Source: Alphaproteobacteria bacterium
Lineage (GTDB): Bacteria > Planctomycetota > Phycisphaerae > UBA1845
Reading direction: 5' to 3'
Length of the DNA: 64,000 bases
Assembly (NCBI GenBank): GCA_028285105.1
Contig: JANQQE010000001.1
Location: 62,001-126,000, forward strand
Below are positions 36,225 through 45,277 of the stretch, one piece after another. The translations under genes and the position numbers were made by a program. The first letter of the stretch is position 1. Each line of letters opens with the position of its first letter. The notes beneath the pieces were generated by a model. That model made no database searches. It was not told the origin of the DNA and saw nothing but the letters and a program-made list of their open reading frames with translations.

Positions 36225-37130
36225 TGGTTCAGACTCAATGTCAGTGGGATCAGTTGGTTTAAATTGCGAATTTGCCTCAATAGACGCGCCCCGAACATCC
36301 CGGTCGCCGAAATTGCAGTGCATGGAGGAGTAAGAAATCTCCCCAACTTGACGTTCTTCTATTCTGAACACAGTCTACTATAGCGCCAACTCTATTTCGA
36401 GTAAACGGCGAGCATCCAATATTGCGCCACTGGCTGAGGCCTAATTGTTATACGTTAGCAAGGGTAAGAGTGGCAGGAAACAGTTCCGTCAGAATCTCAA
36501 TTGTCGCTGCACTCAAATCGATGACACAACGACACCTAAAATCCGCAAAAGTGGCCCCAATGTGTCTTTGCGCTTTAATCCGTAAAGTCCGACTCTGCAA
36601 ACTCGGGCGACTGTCGATTTGCCAACACGATCGGCATCAATCAGGCTGAAGGTTCAAGGACATGCGAATACAAATTCAGATAATGTGAACAACCTCATAA
36701 CACTGACACATCCCTGCTCACTATTGCGCATTTTGTGTATTTACTTGCGTAAGGAAATCGATCCACTCGGCGTTCTGCTTTATTGGATGCCCATTAGCAA
36801 TGCTGACCATTAGCAATGCTGATTTGTGAGATTCGTACCGGGTAGCGTTCCACGAATATCAAAGTGCGGATCACGTCTCATTTAGTGTGGCGGCCACATT
36901 GGGCTACTCCATCAGATTGATGTCGTCAAGCAAGTGTACGTCGCGTCCCAGCGACATTTGCGTTTCACTTGCGCTCAATCGTTCCGTCGCAAAACAGTTG
37001 ACCTTTATCGGTGTCGCTACCGATGCAAGATCTAACCCGAATGCGTAAGTTGGATTCGCTCTTCGAACGTTTCGTACAAGTTCAAGTTCCTGCCTGATTA
37101 TAGAACACCTTTTGAATAGGAGTCTTATGG
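36225..37130. promoter_or_regulatory. Divergent control region of module B
   Basis: About 900 nt between the ECF sigma gene (minus) and the Cys-rich exoprotein gene (plus). No gene could be supported; the open frames here lack domains. It contains a perfect 16-bp tandem duplication at 36791-36822 and, at its right end, the TAGGAG ribosome binding site of the exoprotein gene. Promoters for both directions are expected here. Confidence 0.45.
36791..36822. repeat. 16-bp perfect tandem duplication
   Basis: Two adjacent identical copies of CCATTAGCAATGCTGA (36791-36806 and 36807-36822) lie in the intergenic region 310 nt upstream of the exoprotein gene. It is most likely a slippage product. Confidence 0.9.
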
Positions 37131-40100
37131 ATGACATCCAAAGCATTTCTCGCGATTCAGTCCCTGTCGTTCCTTTTGGTGTTCCTGACAACAGAACAAT
37201 CAGCTCACGTGCTTGCGCAATGCTCAGCAAACAACGAGTGTCCCCCATCCACGCCATTTTGTAGCGACGAAGTCTCAAATGGGCAGTGCGTGGAATGCTT
37301 AAGCGATGGAGATTGCGATGATGGCAGCGCCTGCAACGGGATTGAAACGTGTAGCGATGGAACTTGTGTGCCCGCGGTGCAACCGCTTCCAGATGGAACG
37401 CCTTGCAATGATGACCGCTATTGCACAAGCAACGATGAGTGCTTCGCCGGAATTTGTTTGGGCAGTGACTCATCCTGCCTGGAAGGAGAATATTGCGACG
37501 AATTGAATTCGCAGTGTCGTGCAGACATCGATGATCGAAAGATTCGCGGCTTATGGCTTAATTCCAAGTGGCTTGATGGAGTTTTGGGGTCAGATTGCGT
37601 CTCCGGAAACAACGAGTGTGACGGTGTAGACATAAACTGTGCCGGTTATCCGATGACGATGTTCGGAGTCACCGACTTTATCGCCACCGACAATTTGTTC
37701 AGAGTTGCGGAAGATTACGCCATAATCGAAACGCCTGGTGATACCAGCAATCAGGGAATAGATCGCTTTATCGCCGCGCTCCGTCATCGCAGAGAAGAAA
37801 TGAATGAAGTTGCATGGATGTGGTCGGGGCCAAAATGGTCACGGACGGATGGAATCGGTGACTTTGAGACAGACATGGACCTCATCCCCGGGACAGCCCA
37901 GCAGCACTTGTTCGTGAGCAATCAAGGTTGCGAATACAACGCCGTGATTTGCCCCAACTGGACGCCCTATTGGGATTACATGTTCGATCGTCGCGCACGC
38001 GCGATCGCACTCAAATCTATCGGAAATCCCGAGTTGATTGGCATGGCGATCGATTTGGAGCATAGCGGAGAGGGTTCCTCTACAAACAACCCTTCTGCGT
38101 GCCCAGACGGTATAGAAACATATGGGTCTGCCTGTTACTGCGACGATTGCTTCCAGGAGTTCATGGATAGTTGGTGCTGTTTAAGCGGTCTCACTATGCC
38201 CAGCAAGGAACAGCGATATTGCATGCTCCAGCAATGGTCAATCTGCACCGAAGGGTGCTTTGACGGCTGTCCCGATGACTGCGTTGAAGACTGTACGGAA
38301 GGGTGCTCTGGAGGCTGTACCGAGGAAACGGAAAAATGCGAAGAACTGTGTACCATTGGGTGCTTCGAAACGTGTGGTGGAAACTGTGTTCAAGGACCTC
38401 CACCAGTTTGTGAGGATGTGGATCTGCTAGAGGAATATAGAGCGGTCCAGGCTCGCAAAATCGAAGAGCTAGCCAGGACCACGCGGCTCGCCACTCATGC
38501 GATTAACGCTAACTTTCGGTTTGGACTTGCGTTGAAATACCAAACGATGGTTCGTCCAGGGTCATGTACCGATGATCTATTTTCGCCGGGCGACAGGGCC
38601 GCCCCATTTTACCTCGGACTGCATCGAGGCCTGGGAACTGCTAAAGACCCGGTCTATTTGTTTACTGAGGAATATTACTCGCGCGGATGGCATACGTGGG
38701 ACACCAACCGAATGGCCTTCGGTCGCCATCGACAACTATGGGCGGAGTGCGATGAAAATGGCCTCAATTGTTCAATGAAAGATCGAATAAAGCACGTTGT
38801 CGGAATGGCACCACACTTCTTGCGCCTTGAAGATCCCGACAAGAAGAGGCCGGATGCGGACCAGATAACTGGGGAGACACTTACACTGCGCAATCACATT
38901 ACAGCGGGACAAGTCTACGCTGACGGAACGTGGTTGTATTGGGACCCCTACGTATATTTGAATTTTGAAGAACTTTGTGATAACGGTCGAGACGATGACC
39001 TCGATGGCCTTATTGATGAAGCTGGATGCCGATGGATTTGCAAGAGGGCTGACAATCCTCCGGAATGCTCAACCAATTCCTTACCGGACGGCTTATGTTG
39101 CCGTGGATCCAACGGTGAATGCTGTCCTCAAAACGAAGGTTCACCGGGATGTTGTTGCGCTAATGGTAACGGTGAGTGTAACGTTGTGGCATCGGGGGGC
39201 GAGGCGATCACACTATGCCATTATCTCAAGGAAATACGCGAAGGATTTGAAGCAGTTACGGCATATCCAGACGCTCAATACCCTGAAGACATCCTCAGTG
39301 ACTGTGTCGACTTGGACGGCGATGGCATTGCCGACAACATGCCGTGTTATTGTGTGGACAACCTGATGAAGGACGGCAATGGGAACCAGGTCTCCGGATC
39401 CGACGGCAAGTCCGATTCAGAGCCCTGCATCTGTACTCCGAATGTGGATAGCGAACCCTGTTGGTGTGACTATCAACACAGCGACGGGGTTTACGCACTT
39501 CAGGATTGTGATCCAAGCACTTGTTCAGGTACGTTATCTACGGAGTACATGGTGACCGTCAACAACGGGCCATGTTATCCGGCAGGAACGACAGGGGCCA
39601 GTTGTACTGAGTGTAAGCGGAACGTATGCTCATCGAATAGCGACTGCGCGGATTCGACATGTATAGACGCTTACTGTGAAACTTTGTCTGACGGAAACGA
39701 ATGCCAGAGCACGGCAATGGCATGCACCTGCTCCGTCGATTCTGACTGCCATCCTTCCAAGCCCTATTGTGTCGATAGCGCCTGTGAATCATGTGGAGAC
39801 GATAGCCATTGCGACGATGGTGATCCTCTCACCTTGGACCAATGCGTTGACAACAATTGCATAAACTCGTTTGTTGGTGACTGTGATAATGGCGTTTACT
39901 GCGATGGCAGCGAAGTTCTCCAGGACGGCGTGTGTGTCCGGAGTGGGCCATTGCCTTGCGAAGAGAATGAGGTCTGTGTTGAAGACGCTGTTGAACATTG
40001 CCGACAACGCGTTCTCTATGTTCGAAGTGGATCAAGCGGTACTTCGGGAAGAACCTGGGATGATGCATTCAATCATCTATCCGAGGCGCTCGACGTGATC

Positions 40101-42836
40101 AAGAGTGGCGACGAGCCCTATGTGACGGAAATCCGAATCGCTGAAGGAGTTTATCAATCCATCGGAGGAGCAAACGCCCTCGAATCAACCATCTTGATAA
40201 ATGAGATCAATGGTGAGTTGACTCTTCGGGGCGGATACGTTTGTGACCCAGTTTCTTTTCCTCTTGCTTGTAACGAACGCGACAGTTGGAACAATCGAAC
40301 AGTATTCACCGGTAACCTCGGCAGTGAATTCAGTGAACATGTGCTGAAGATATCCAATGCCACAGGTCCAGTCATTCTGGACGGATTGTTTATTCAATCT
40401 GGGAAAGTTGTGATAGATGGAACTGAGGATCCGATTGAAGATAGAGGGGCGGGTATTCAGATTAAAGCGAGCGATGTGCGAATCAATCGCTGCGTTATCC
40501 GAGACAATATAGCCGTCTCCGGTGGGGGTATCTTTGTCGACAACGGATCGCTTCTTGTCAAAAATACGATGATTGTCGAAAATCAGGCCAGCGGTCTGGG
40601 GGGCGGTGTTGCCGTATCCGACTCAGACGTCTGGTTTATCAACGTCACAATTGCGGATAACATCAACAGTTTGCAGTTGCCCGAATTGAGATACCACGGG
40701 CTTATCGCGCACAATTCGAAAATCAAGATTGACAATTCGATTGTCTGGAATCCAGCAACCGCCACGGACGAGATTCGACTTTCATCCCAAAGCTCACTCA
40801 CCGTCAGATTCAGCAATATTCCTGGTGGGCAATCGTCAATTGTTGCCGACAGTTCATCATCGTTTCTGTGGGACCAAGGCGTTCCCGATTGCAATCTCAG
40901 CCTCGATCCACAGTTTGTGGATGAAGACGCTTCATGTGACCTGGGGTATTGTATTGGCGAAACGTCACCGTGTCGTGACGCAGGGAACGACCTATTGGTC
41001 GACGATAGCAAATTGGACCTTCTGGGCGATCCACGAATCAAAAATACACACGTCGATATGGGTGCCACCGAGCAAGGGTGTACCGTCGACTCAGACTGCG
41101 ATGACAGTTTTGCATGCACATCTGAAACTTGTAACCTCACCAACAACACCTGTGATTACATCACTGACGATTCAGCATGTGACGATGGCGAGTTCTGTAA
41201 CGGTATAGAGCTTTGCGTTGTTGGACAGGGTTGCGTGAACAGCCCTGACCTTGGCGCGGGTACACCATGTGGAGATCCGGCAGACACGCCCTGCGACAAT
41301 CCGGACACATGTGACGGCTTGGGAATGTGCCGGAGCAACTTGGAATTACCTGGCATTGCTTGTGGTGACCCATCCGACACGGAGTGCGATAATGCCGACA
41401 CTTGCGATGGCTTGGGATTTTGCCGCGATAACTTTGAACCAATCGGTTTCAATTGTGGTAATGCAAACGATACGGAGTGCGATGCCCCTGACACATGTGA
41501 CGGTATGGGAGTGTGTAACGAAAACCTTGTGCCGGCAGGTCTTGCCTGCGGTGATTCAAACGATACGGAGTGCGATAATGCCGACACTTGCGATGGCTTA
41601 GGATTTTGCCTCGATAATTTTGAACCAATCGGTTCTAGCTGTGGTGACTCATCTGACACGGAGTGCGATAACGCCGATGCCTGTGACGGGAACGGAGTTT
41701 GCAAGAATAATTTTGAGTCAATTGGTGTTGCATGCGATGATGGCCTTTTCTGCAATGGGCTCGACGAATGCGATGGCTCTGGTACCTGTGTTAGTGCCGG
41801 AGATCCATGTCTACTGTCCTTAATCTGCAATGAGGAATTGGATAAGTGCGTGGAATGCGAGGAAAATAGTGACTGTGGTAATAATGTCGGACCAAAGATC
41901 TTCGATTATTGCGACTGCGCCACGAACACTTGTCATACAATTGACCTGGACGTTGATCAAAGATCTTGTCAGCCAGTGGTTTCACCGTTGCCAACGCCGT
42001 TTGCGTGTAACGATGGCGATGACGATGTTGTCTGCTCTTTTGAGTACTGTTCTGCACTTGGCTCGATATGCGAAAGCTTCTCGACCAGATATGGCGATGT
42101 GTCACCGCCGTTCGGCATTGTTCAGAACAGTGACATCACGTGCGCAATAGCAGGATTCGGTAACTACTGGGCGTGTCCGAATGCCGATATCGCTGGTTGC
42201 GCACCGAGCGGAATGCCAATAGGAATTGCAGACATTGGGGCTGTTATCAATGCTTTCGGCGGGACTGATCCATGCAATTGCGATCCTGTACCATCGTGTA
42301 TTCCAGCGTCGGCGCCTTTGCGGACACAACAAGCACAAGAAACTATCGTGCAGTTCGGAGAGCCAACCGCCAAGATTGTAATGGTCGATTTTGGAAGCTC
42401 GTTCATAGAATTTGACGTATACATCGCCGACGTAAACCGCTTGTCTGGATATGAAATCTGCCTTGAAGCTAAAGATGCGAGCGGTCGCCCTCTCAAACTT
42501 GCTTCAGTGGAGGTGGATGACAAGCGCCATGACTATGTATTCTTCGAACATGATGCCTACCCATTGATCGATCATGAATTCGGTCGGATTGGCGCTGTCG
42601 CAATTCTCGATGACGTCAACATTGGCAAACGAAATGATTCACGTTACGGCGGAACTTTCCGATTCGAGTTACCGCCTGATGTCAAGGTTGACGAGGTGTC
42701 TGTCCGAGCAAACGACCGATTTACGGATATGCGAAACCGTAACAACCATACAATCAAACACGCCGTGTCCCGTTCGGATTCCGCCAAACATTCCGAGCGA
42801 CTGGACAATGTTAGCCAAAGGAGGTCGGCAGAATAG
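37131..42836 (+). CDS. Giant secreted Cys-rich repeat protein with unassigned N-terminal domain
   Basis: ATG 37131 follows TAGGAG. The 1901-residue product has a signal peptide (FLAIQSLSFLLVFLTTEQSAHVLA). Residues ~30-130: short Cys-rich repeats (CLSDGDCDDGSACNG type). Residues ~140-610: a large domain of unknown family beginning IRGLWLNSKWLDGVLG, with many Trp/Tyr and a Cys-rich hairpin insert (CTEGCFDGCPDDCVEDC). Residues ~610-960: more Cys-rich and D-x-D-x-DG calcium-type loops (DLDGDGIADNMPC). Residues ~965-1330: right-handed beta-helix with a DUF1565-like start (SGTSGRTWDDAFNHLSEAL) and INRCVIRDNIAVSGGGIFVDNG-type coils. Residues 1380-1534: five exact 31-residue repeats. A C-terminal beta domain ends in a charged tail. 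No enzyme motif is certain; beta-helices often bind or cut polysaccharides. It diverges from sigma/kinase module B. Confidence 0.8.
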   Translation: MTSKAFLAIQSLSFLLVFLTTEQSAHVLAQCSANNECPPSTPFCSDEVSNGQCVECLSDGDCDDGSACNGIETCSDGTCVPAVQPLPDGTPCNDDRYCTSNDECFAGICLGSDSSCLEGEYCDELNSQCRADIDDRKIRGLWLNSKWLDGVLGSDCVSGNNECDGVDINCAGYPMTMFGVTDFIATDNLFRVAEDYAIIETPGDTSNQGIDRFIAALRHRREEMNEVAWMWSGPKWSRTDGIGDFETDMDLIPGTAQQHLFVSNQGCEYNAVICPNWTPYWDYMFDRRARAIALKSIGNPELIGMAIDLEHSGEGSSTNNPSACPDGIETYGSACYCDDCFQEFMDSWCCLSGLTMPSKEQRYCMLQQWSICTEGCFDGCPDDCVEDCTEGCSGGCTEETEKCEELCTIGCFETCGGNCVQGPPPVCEDVDLLEEYRAVQARKIEELARTTRLATHAINANFRFGLALKYQTMVRPGSCTDDLFSPGDRAAPFYLGLHRGLGTAKDPVYLFTEEYYSRGWHTWDTNRMAFGRHRQLWAECDENGLNCSMKDRIKHVVGMAPHFLRLEDPDKKRPDADQITGETLTLRNHITAGQVYADGTWLYWDPYVYLNFEELCDNGRDDDLDGLIDEAGCRWICKRADNPPECSTNSLPDGLCCRGSNGECCPQNEGSPGCCCANGNGECNVVASGGEAITLCHYLKEIREGFEAVTAYPDAQYPEDILSDCVDLDGDGIADNMPCYCVDNLMKDGNGNQVSGSDGKSDSEPCICTPNVDSEPCWCDYQHSDGVYALQDCDPSTCSGTLSTEYMVTVNNGPCYPAGTTGASCTECKRNVCSSNSDCADSTCIDAYCETLSDGNECQSTAMACTCSVDSDCHPSKPYCVDSACESCGDDSHCDDGDPLTLDQCVDNNCINSFVGDCDNGVYCDGSEVLQDGVCVRSGPLPCEENEVCVEDAVEHCRQRVLYVRSGSSGTSGRTWDDAFNHLSEALDVIKSGDEPYVTEIRIAEGVYQSIGGANALESTILINEINGELTLRGGYVCDPVSFPLACNERDSWNNRTVFTGNLGSEFSEHVLKISNATGPVILDGLFIQSGKVVIDGTEDPIEDRGAGIQIKASDVRINRCVIRDNIAVSGGGIFVDNGSLLVKNTMIVENQASGLGGGVAVSDSDVWFINVTIADNINSLQLPELRYHGLIAHNSKIKIDNSIVWNPATATDEIRLSSQSSLTVRFSNIPGGQSSIVADSSSSFLWDQGVPDCNLSLDPQFVDEDASCDLGYCIGETSPCRDAGNDLLVDDSKLDLLGDPRIKNTHVDMGATEQGCTVDSDCDDSFACTSETCNLTNNTCDYITDDSACDDGEFCNGIELCVVGQGCVNSPDLGAGTPCGDPADTPCDNPDTCDGLGMCRSNLELPGIACGDPSDTECDNADTCDGLGFCRDNFEPIGFNCGNANDTECDAPDTCDGMGVCNENLVPAGLACGDSNDTECDNADTCDGLGFCLDNFEPIGSSCGDSSDTECDNADACDGNGVCKNNFESIGVACDDGLFCNGLDECDGSGTCVSAGDPCLLSLICNEELDKCVECEENSDCGNNVGPKIFDYCDCATNTCHTIDLDVDQRSCQPVVSPLPTPFACNDGDDDVVCSFEYCSALGSICESFSTRYGDVSPPFGIVQNSDITCAIAGFGNYWACPNADIAGCAPSGMPIGIADIGAVINAFGGTDPCNCDPVPSCIPASAPLRTQQAQETIVQFGEPTAKIVMVDFGSSFIEFDVYIADVNRLSGYEICLEAKDASGRPLKLASVEVDDKRHDYVFFEHDAYPLIDHEFGRIGAVAILDDVNIGKRNDSRYGGTFRFELPPDVKVDEVSVRANDRFTDMRNRNNHTIKHAVSRSDSAKHSERLDNVSQRRSAE
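41268..41732 (+). repeat. Five tandem 93-bp units coding a 31-residue Cys repeat
   Basis: Five in-frame 93-bp units encode C-G-D-x-x-D-T-x-C-D-x-x-D-T-C-D-G-x-G-x-C blocks. Units 2 and 4 are nearly identical in DNA over ~80 nt, and units 1/3/5 alternate with them, which suggests duplication of a two-unit (186-bp) block. Each unit has four cysteines, so disulfide-stapled mini-domains are likely. Confidence 0.88.
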
Positions 42837-42861
42837 AATGATCGTAGATCTGATCATGAAC

Positions 42862-42898
42862 GCTGTGCGGGCTGTCTCGTTAAGAATGCCCGCACAGC
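42862..42898. terminator. Strong hairpin after the Cys-rich exoprotein gene
   Basis: A perfect 11-bp GC-rich stem (42862-42872 with 42888-42898) with a 15-nt loop begins 25 nt after the stop codon. No T tract follows on either strand, so it may act as an RNA 3' stabiliser or Rho-assisted terminator. It sits between convergent transcription units and could serve both. Confidence 0.55.
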
Positions 42899-43014
42899 AG
42901 AGCCGGCACCAATGATGGATCAGGTTGAGTGAGAAATGCCATTCGAATTCCCAAACTGGACGTCGCGGGCAGTTCCGTGCGATTGGTGTAGAGCATGGCT
43001 GCGGCTGGAGGCCC

Positions 43015-43248
43015 TCATCTCTCCTCCTTTCGTCGTGTACCAGTCTCAGCACGCCCCTCCGTCTCCTTGAAATTGACTGTGCGGACTCGGCGGCGAGAGG
43101 TCGTGCTCAAATGCGAAGTTGCATGGAATTGTCGGGCACCGCGTGCGACTTCGACCTCGAATTCAACAATATCTGTATCGGTCAGCCTCTCGATGTTTTC
43201 TGCGACTCCTTTAAGAACAACCGCTCGGAAATCGTCGTCTTTTTCCAC
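43015..43248 (-). CDS. Possible small charged protein or gene remnant
   Basis: A 77-codon frame from a GTG, without a clear ribosome binding site. It reads protein-like: an in-frame extension upstream (RTLRDVAEFV) leads into EKDDDFRAVVLKGVAENIERL and TDTDIVEFEVEVARGA, and it ends in a basic tail. It overlaps the 3' end of the membrane-protein gene in another frame. It may be the remnant of a gene that once followed in the operon. No family is recognised. Confidence 0.25.
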   Translation of the reverse strand: MEKDDDFRAVVLKGVAENIERLTDTDIVEFEVEVARGARQFHATSHLSTTSRRRVRTVNFKETEGRAETGTRRKEER

Positions 43249-43798
43249 GAATTCGGCGACATCGCGAAGTGTCCTGATGGCTCGACGAAGTCGTACTCAC
43301 ATATTTGGGGGGATATCCATTGCCCCACCTTGCCACGCTCCGAATCAAACAGCTGAAAACCATGACGTGTGAAACCAAGAGTACCGGCACCCAGAATGTC
43401 GGGATAAACCATGCGGCACCAAGATGTTGTATCGCTTCGGCGTGCCGCAGTGCGTTGGCAAGGTCGACGAACCCCACGATATGGAACAACGCCGTGAGCC
43501 CGATCGCGCCCGGCCACTGATTGCGCAGGGCAACCAACGCAATCATTGCCAGCACGCCAGCCGCAAAGTCGCCGTATCCAGCCATCGCAGCAAAGCCTTC
43601 TGGAAGCGACGTCGAAACGATTCCGGGCACCAGAAACACGAGCCCAATGTGTCGCGTCGCGTGCGGCAGGGTTAGCCAAAACAATCTCTCTGATTGCGGT
43701 TTTCCTGCCAGCCAGGGTGCAACAATCCACCTGGTCACCATTGCAACTAGAACCACGCTCAACAGAATCTGCAATCCAAATATCAATTTGAAGTCCAT
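43211..43798 (-). CDS. Small integral membrane protein of the MarR operon
   Basis: ATG 43798 has GAGGAG upstream and lies 15 nt after the NmrA-like gene, so it is the third gene of the operon. The first ~165 residues form four membrane spans (LIFGLQILLSVVLVAMVTRWIV, LPHATRHIGLVFLVPGIV, FAAGVLAMIALVALRNQW, WFIPTFWVPVLLVSHVMVFSCLI), with a conserved-looking ATRHIG motif. Such small four-span proteins often accompany NmrA-like redox genes under MarR control. The last ~35 residues (after VARWGNG) are basic and low in hydrophobic residues and look like read-through into non-homologous sequence, so the true end may be altered by a frameshift. Function is unknown. Confidence 0.7.
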   Translation of the reverse strand: MDFKLIFGLQILLSVVLVAMVTRWIVAPWLAGKPQSERLFWLTLPHATRHIGLVFLVPGIVSTSLPEGFAAMAGYGDFAAGVLAMIALVALRNQWPGAIGLTALFHIVGFVDLANALRHAEAIQHLGAAWFIPTFWVPVLLVSHVMVFSCLIRSVARWGNGYPPKYVSTTSSSHQDTSRCRRIRGKRRRFPSGCS

Positions 43799-43813
43799 CT
43801 TTTCTTCTCCTCT

Positions 43814-44724
43814 TTATGCCGCCGCTGCGGCCGACTGCACTTTGCCCGTAAACGACTCACGGTTCTTGCGAACAAAACTCGCTAACGATGCCGGCGCCTG
43901 ACCGCCAATTCGCTCAACAACATCTGTCTGTGCCGAAAACACTCCGTTATTGTGGTCGTTGGCTACCGCCGTTAGATGAGCGACAAGAAAATCCGGCATG
44001 CCTACCCGCTCACTCAACACTCGACCCCATGCTTCATTGGGCAGATCTACGTACTCAACCTCCTGTCCGAGTTGGCCACCGATGACTTCCGCCATCTCTG
44101 TAACGGTCATGTTCTTGGGGCCTGTCACGACGTAGCGCTTCCCGACATGCATCGCCGGGTCGGCAAGTAGCCCGACAACGACGCTTGCAAAGTCAGCGGC
44201 GGCCACCTGGGCATGACGCTCGTTGCCGTACGGAAGATACAGTTTGCCTTCGGCCGCGATGCCGTGACCGCCAAGGATGTAGAGCAACTCGGCGAAGAAC
44301 GTCGGGCGAATGTGTACGGCGCCAACGTCTGCCCAGTCGAAGATCTGCTCGGACAGCCAGTGTTGGCGTGCCAACGGGCTATCGGAATCTTCCCTCGCTG
44401 TGATCTGCGACATGTTCACCAGCGCGTCGAAACCTTCGTCCCTACCAACTGTGGCGACGTTCGTCGCGGCTTCCACGAGCCGGTCGCCGTCGGGCGGGTA
44501 GCAGAAGTAAACACGACGAACGTCTTTCATCGCGCAACGAATCGACTGCAAATCCAGAAGTCCCCGATAGCGATCTCGGCACCAAGTGTTTCCAGTCGCT
44601 TGGAACGGTCGTCGCGCCTGCGAGTGAGTGCGCGAACTGGGAACCCCAACTCGATGAGCTGTTCAACGACGTTGGCGCCTGTCTTACCGGTAGACCCAGT
44701 CACCAGAATCAGTGGTTTTGACAT
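43814..44724 (-). pseudogene. NmrA-like NAD(P)-binding protein, frameshifted
   Basis: The N-terminal part starts at ATG 44724 behind GAGGAG and carries the Rossmann motif LVTGSTGKTGANVVEQLIELG and VRALTRRRDD. Its frame ends after AEIAIGDF (stop near 44527). The rest, in the neighbouring frame, continues LDLQSIRCAMKDVRRVYFCYPPDG, LVNMSQITA, HWLSEQIFDWADVGAVHIRPTFFAE and ends QSAAAAA. The two join perfectly if one base is restored near 44555-44562 (expected GDLLDLQS), giving ~303 residues, the normal length for NmrA/QOR2-like NAD(P)H-binding reductase-like proteins. Either the gene is inactive by a 1-nt deletion, or the assembly has an error. It is transcribed from its own operator-controlled promoter after marR. 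Confidence 0.85.
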
Positions 44725-44743
44725 TCTTGATCTCCTCTATTTG

Positions 44744-44778
44744 GTTGTATATACAACTCTTGTCTCAAAAAAACTCAA
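44744..44778 (-). promoter_or_regulatory. Promoter and MarR-type operator before the NmrA-like gene
   Basis: On the minus strand, TTGAGT (44773-44778), a 17-nt spacer and TGTATA (44750-44755) form a promoter. The 14-bp perfect palindrome GTTGTATATACAAC (44744-44757) covers the -10 box and lies about 20 nt before the start codon. The -35 overlaps the end of the marR gene. The same palindrome occurs before marR, so repression by the MarR protein is the natural reading. Confidence 0.75.
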
Positions 44779-45233
44779 TCTCGTCCGAGCTGCGCCCAGA
44801 CCGTGTTCGCCGCACGGAGGATCGAACGAGCACCCTGTTGGCCCAAGAGGGCTTCAGTCTCCGCCTGGGCCTTTTTCCAATGCGGCCACGACTTTTCAAT
44901 CAAGCGTAGCCCTTTGGCAGTGAGTTCAAGCACTTGCTTACGACCCGATTCACCATCCGACACACGCAACCATTCCCTGGTGCGCAGGCGCTCAACGTTT
45001 CGACTCAAGGTCGATTTTTCCATGTTCAGACGTCGCGCCACATCGCCTGGCGACACCAGGCCTCTCTTGGCCACAACCATAAGAACATTGAGCTGGCTAA
45101 TTTTGACCCCCAACGGCCGTAAGGCCTCATCGAAAATGCCGGTTATAGTACGGTTCAACAACCGAATTCTCACCGCGAGACACTCGCTTGCGATGGAATC
45201 CACGGTGGTTGTCATTGATTCTTCCTTCATCAT
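44775..45233 (-). CDS. MarR-family transcriptional regulator
   Basis: ATGATG at 45233 follows AGGAG. The 152-residue product has the MarR length and winged helix-turn-helix: GVKISQLNVLMVVAKRGLVSPGDVARRLNMEKSTLSRNVERLRTREWLRVSDG, with the recognition helix at EKSTLSRNVERL and the wing at ESGRKQVLELTAKG. MarR dimers bind palindromes and are released by small phenolic, oxidant or other ligands. Two nearly identical palindromes flank this gene, one over its own promoter and one before the NmrA-like gene, so it very likely represses itself and the two downstream genes. No Cys in a redox position is obvious, apart from one Cys near residue 18. The ligand is unknown. Confidence 0.9.
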   Translation of the reverse strand: MMKEESMTTTVDSIASECLAVRIRLLNRTITGIFDEALRPLGVKISQLNVLMVVAKRGLVSPGDVARRLNMEKSTLSRNVERLRTREWLRVSDGESGRKQVLELTAKGLRLIEKSWPHWKKAQAETEALLGQQGARSILRAANTVWAQLGRD

Positions 45234-45244
45234 TCTCGCTCCTG

Positions 45245-45277
45245 TGTTGTATATACAACATACCCGCCCGAGGTCAA
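45245..45277 (-). promoter_or_regulatory. Promoter and MarR operator before the marR gene
   Basis: On the minus strand, TTGACC (45272-45277), a 16-nt spacer and TATATA (45250-45255) form a near-consensus promoter. A perfect 16-bp palindrome, TGTTGTATATACAACA (45245-45260), covers the -10 box 12 nt before the marR start. Its 14-bp core is identical to the second site at 44744-44757, which indicates autoregulation. Confidence 0.8.

Noticed and set aside
36904..37473. 189-codon minus-strand frame overlapping the start of the Cys-rich exoprotein
   Set aside because: It opposes a gene with a good ribosome binding site and signal peptide, and its translation is basic and featureless.
41268..41732. 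CRISPR-like regular repetition
   Set aside because: The units are contiguous, in frame and without unique spacers; they encode protein repeats.
41156..41830. 224-codon Ser/Pro-rich frame on the minus strand
   Set aside because: It is the reverse reading of the 31-residue Cys repeat array; its regularity only mirrors the true repeats.
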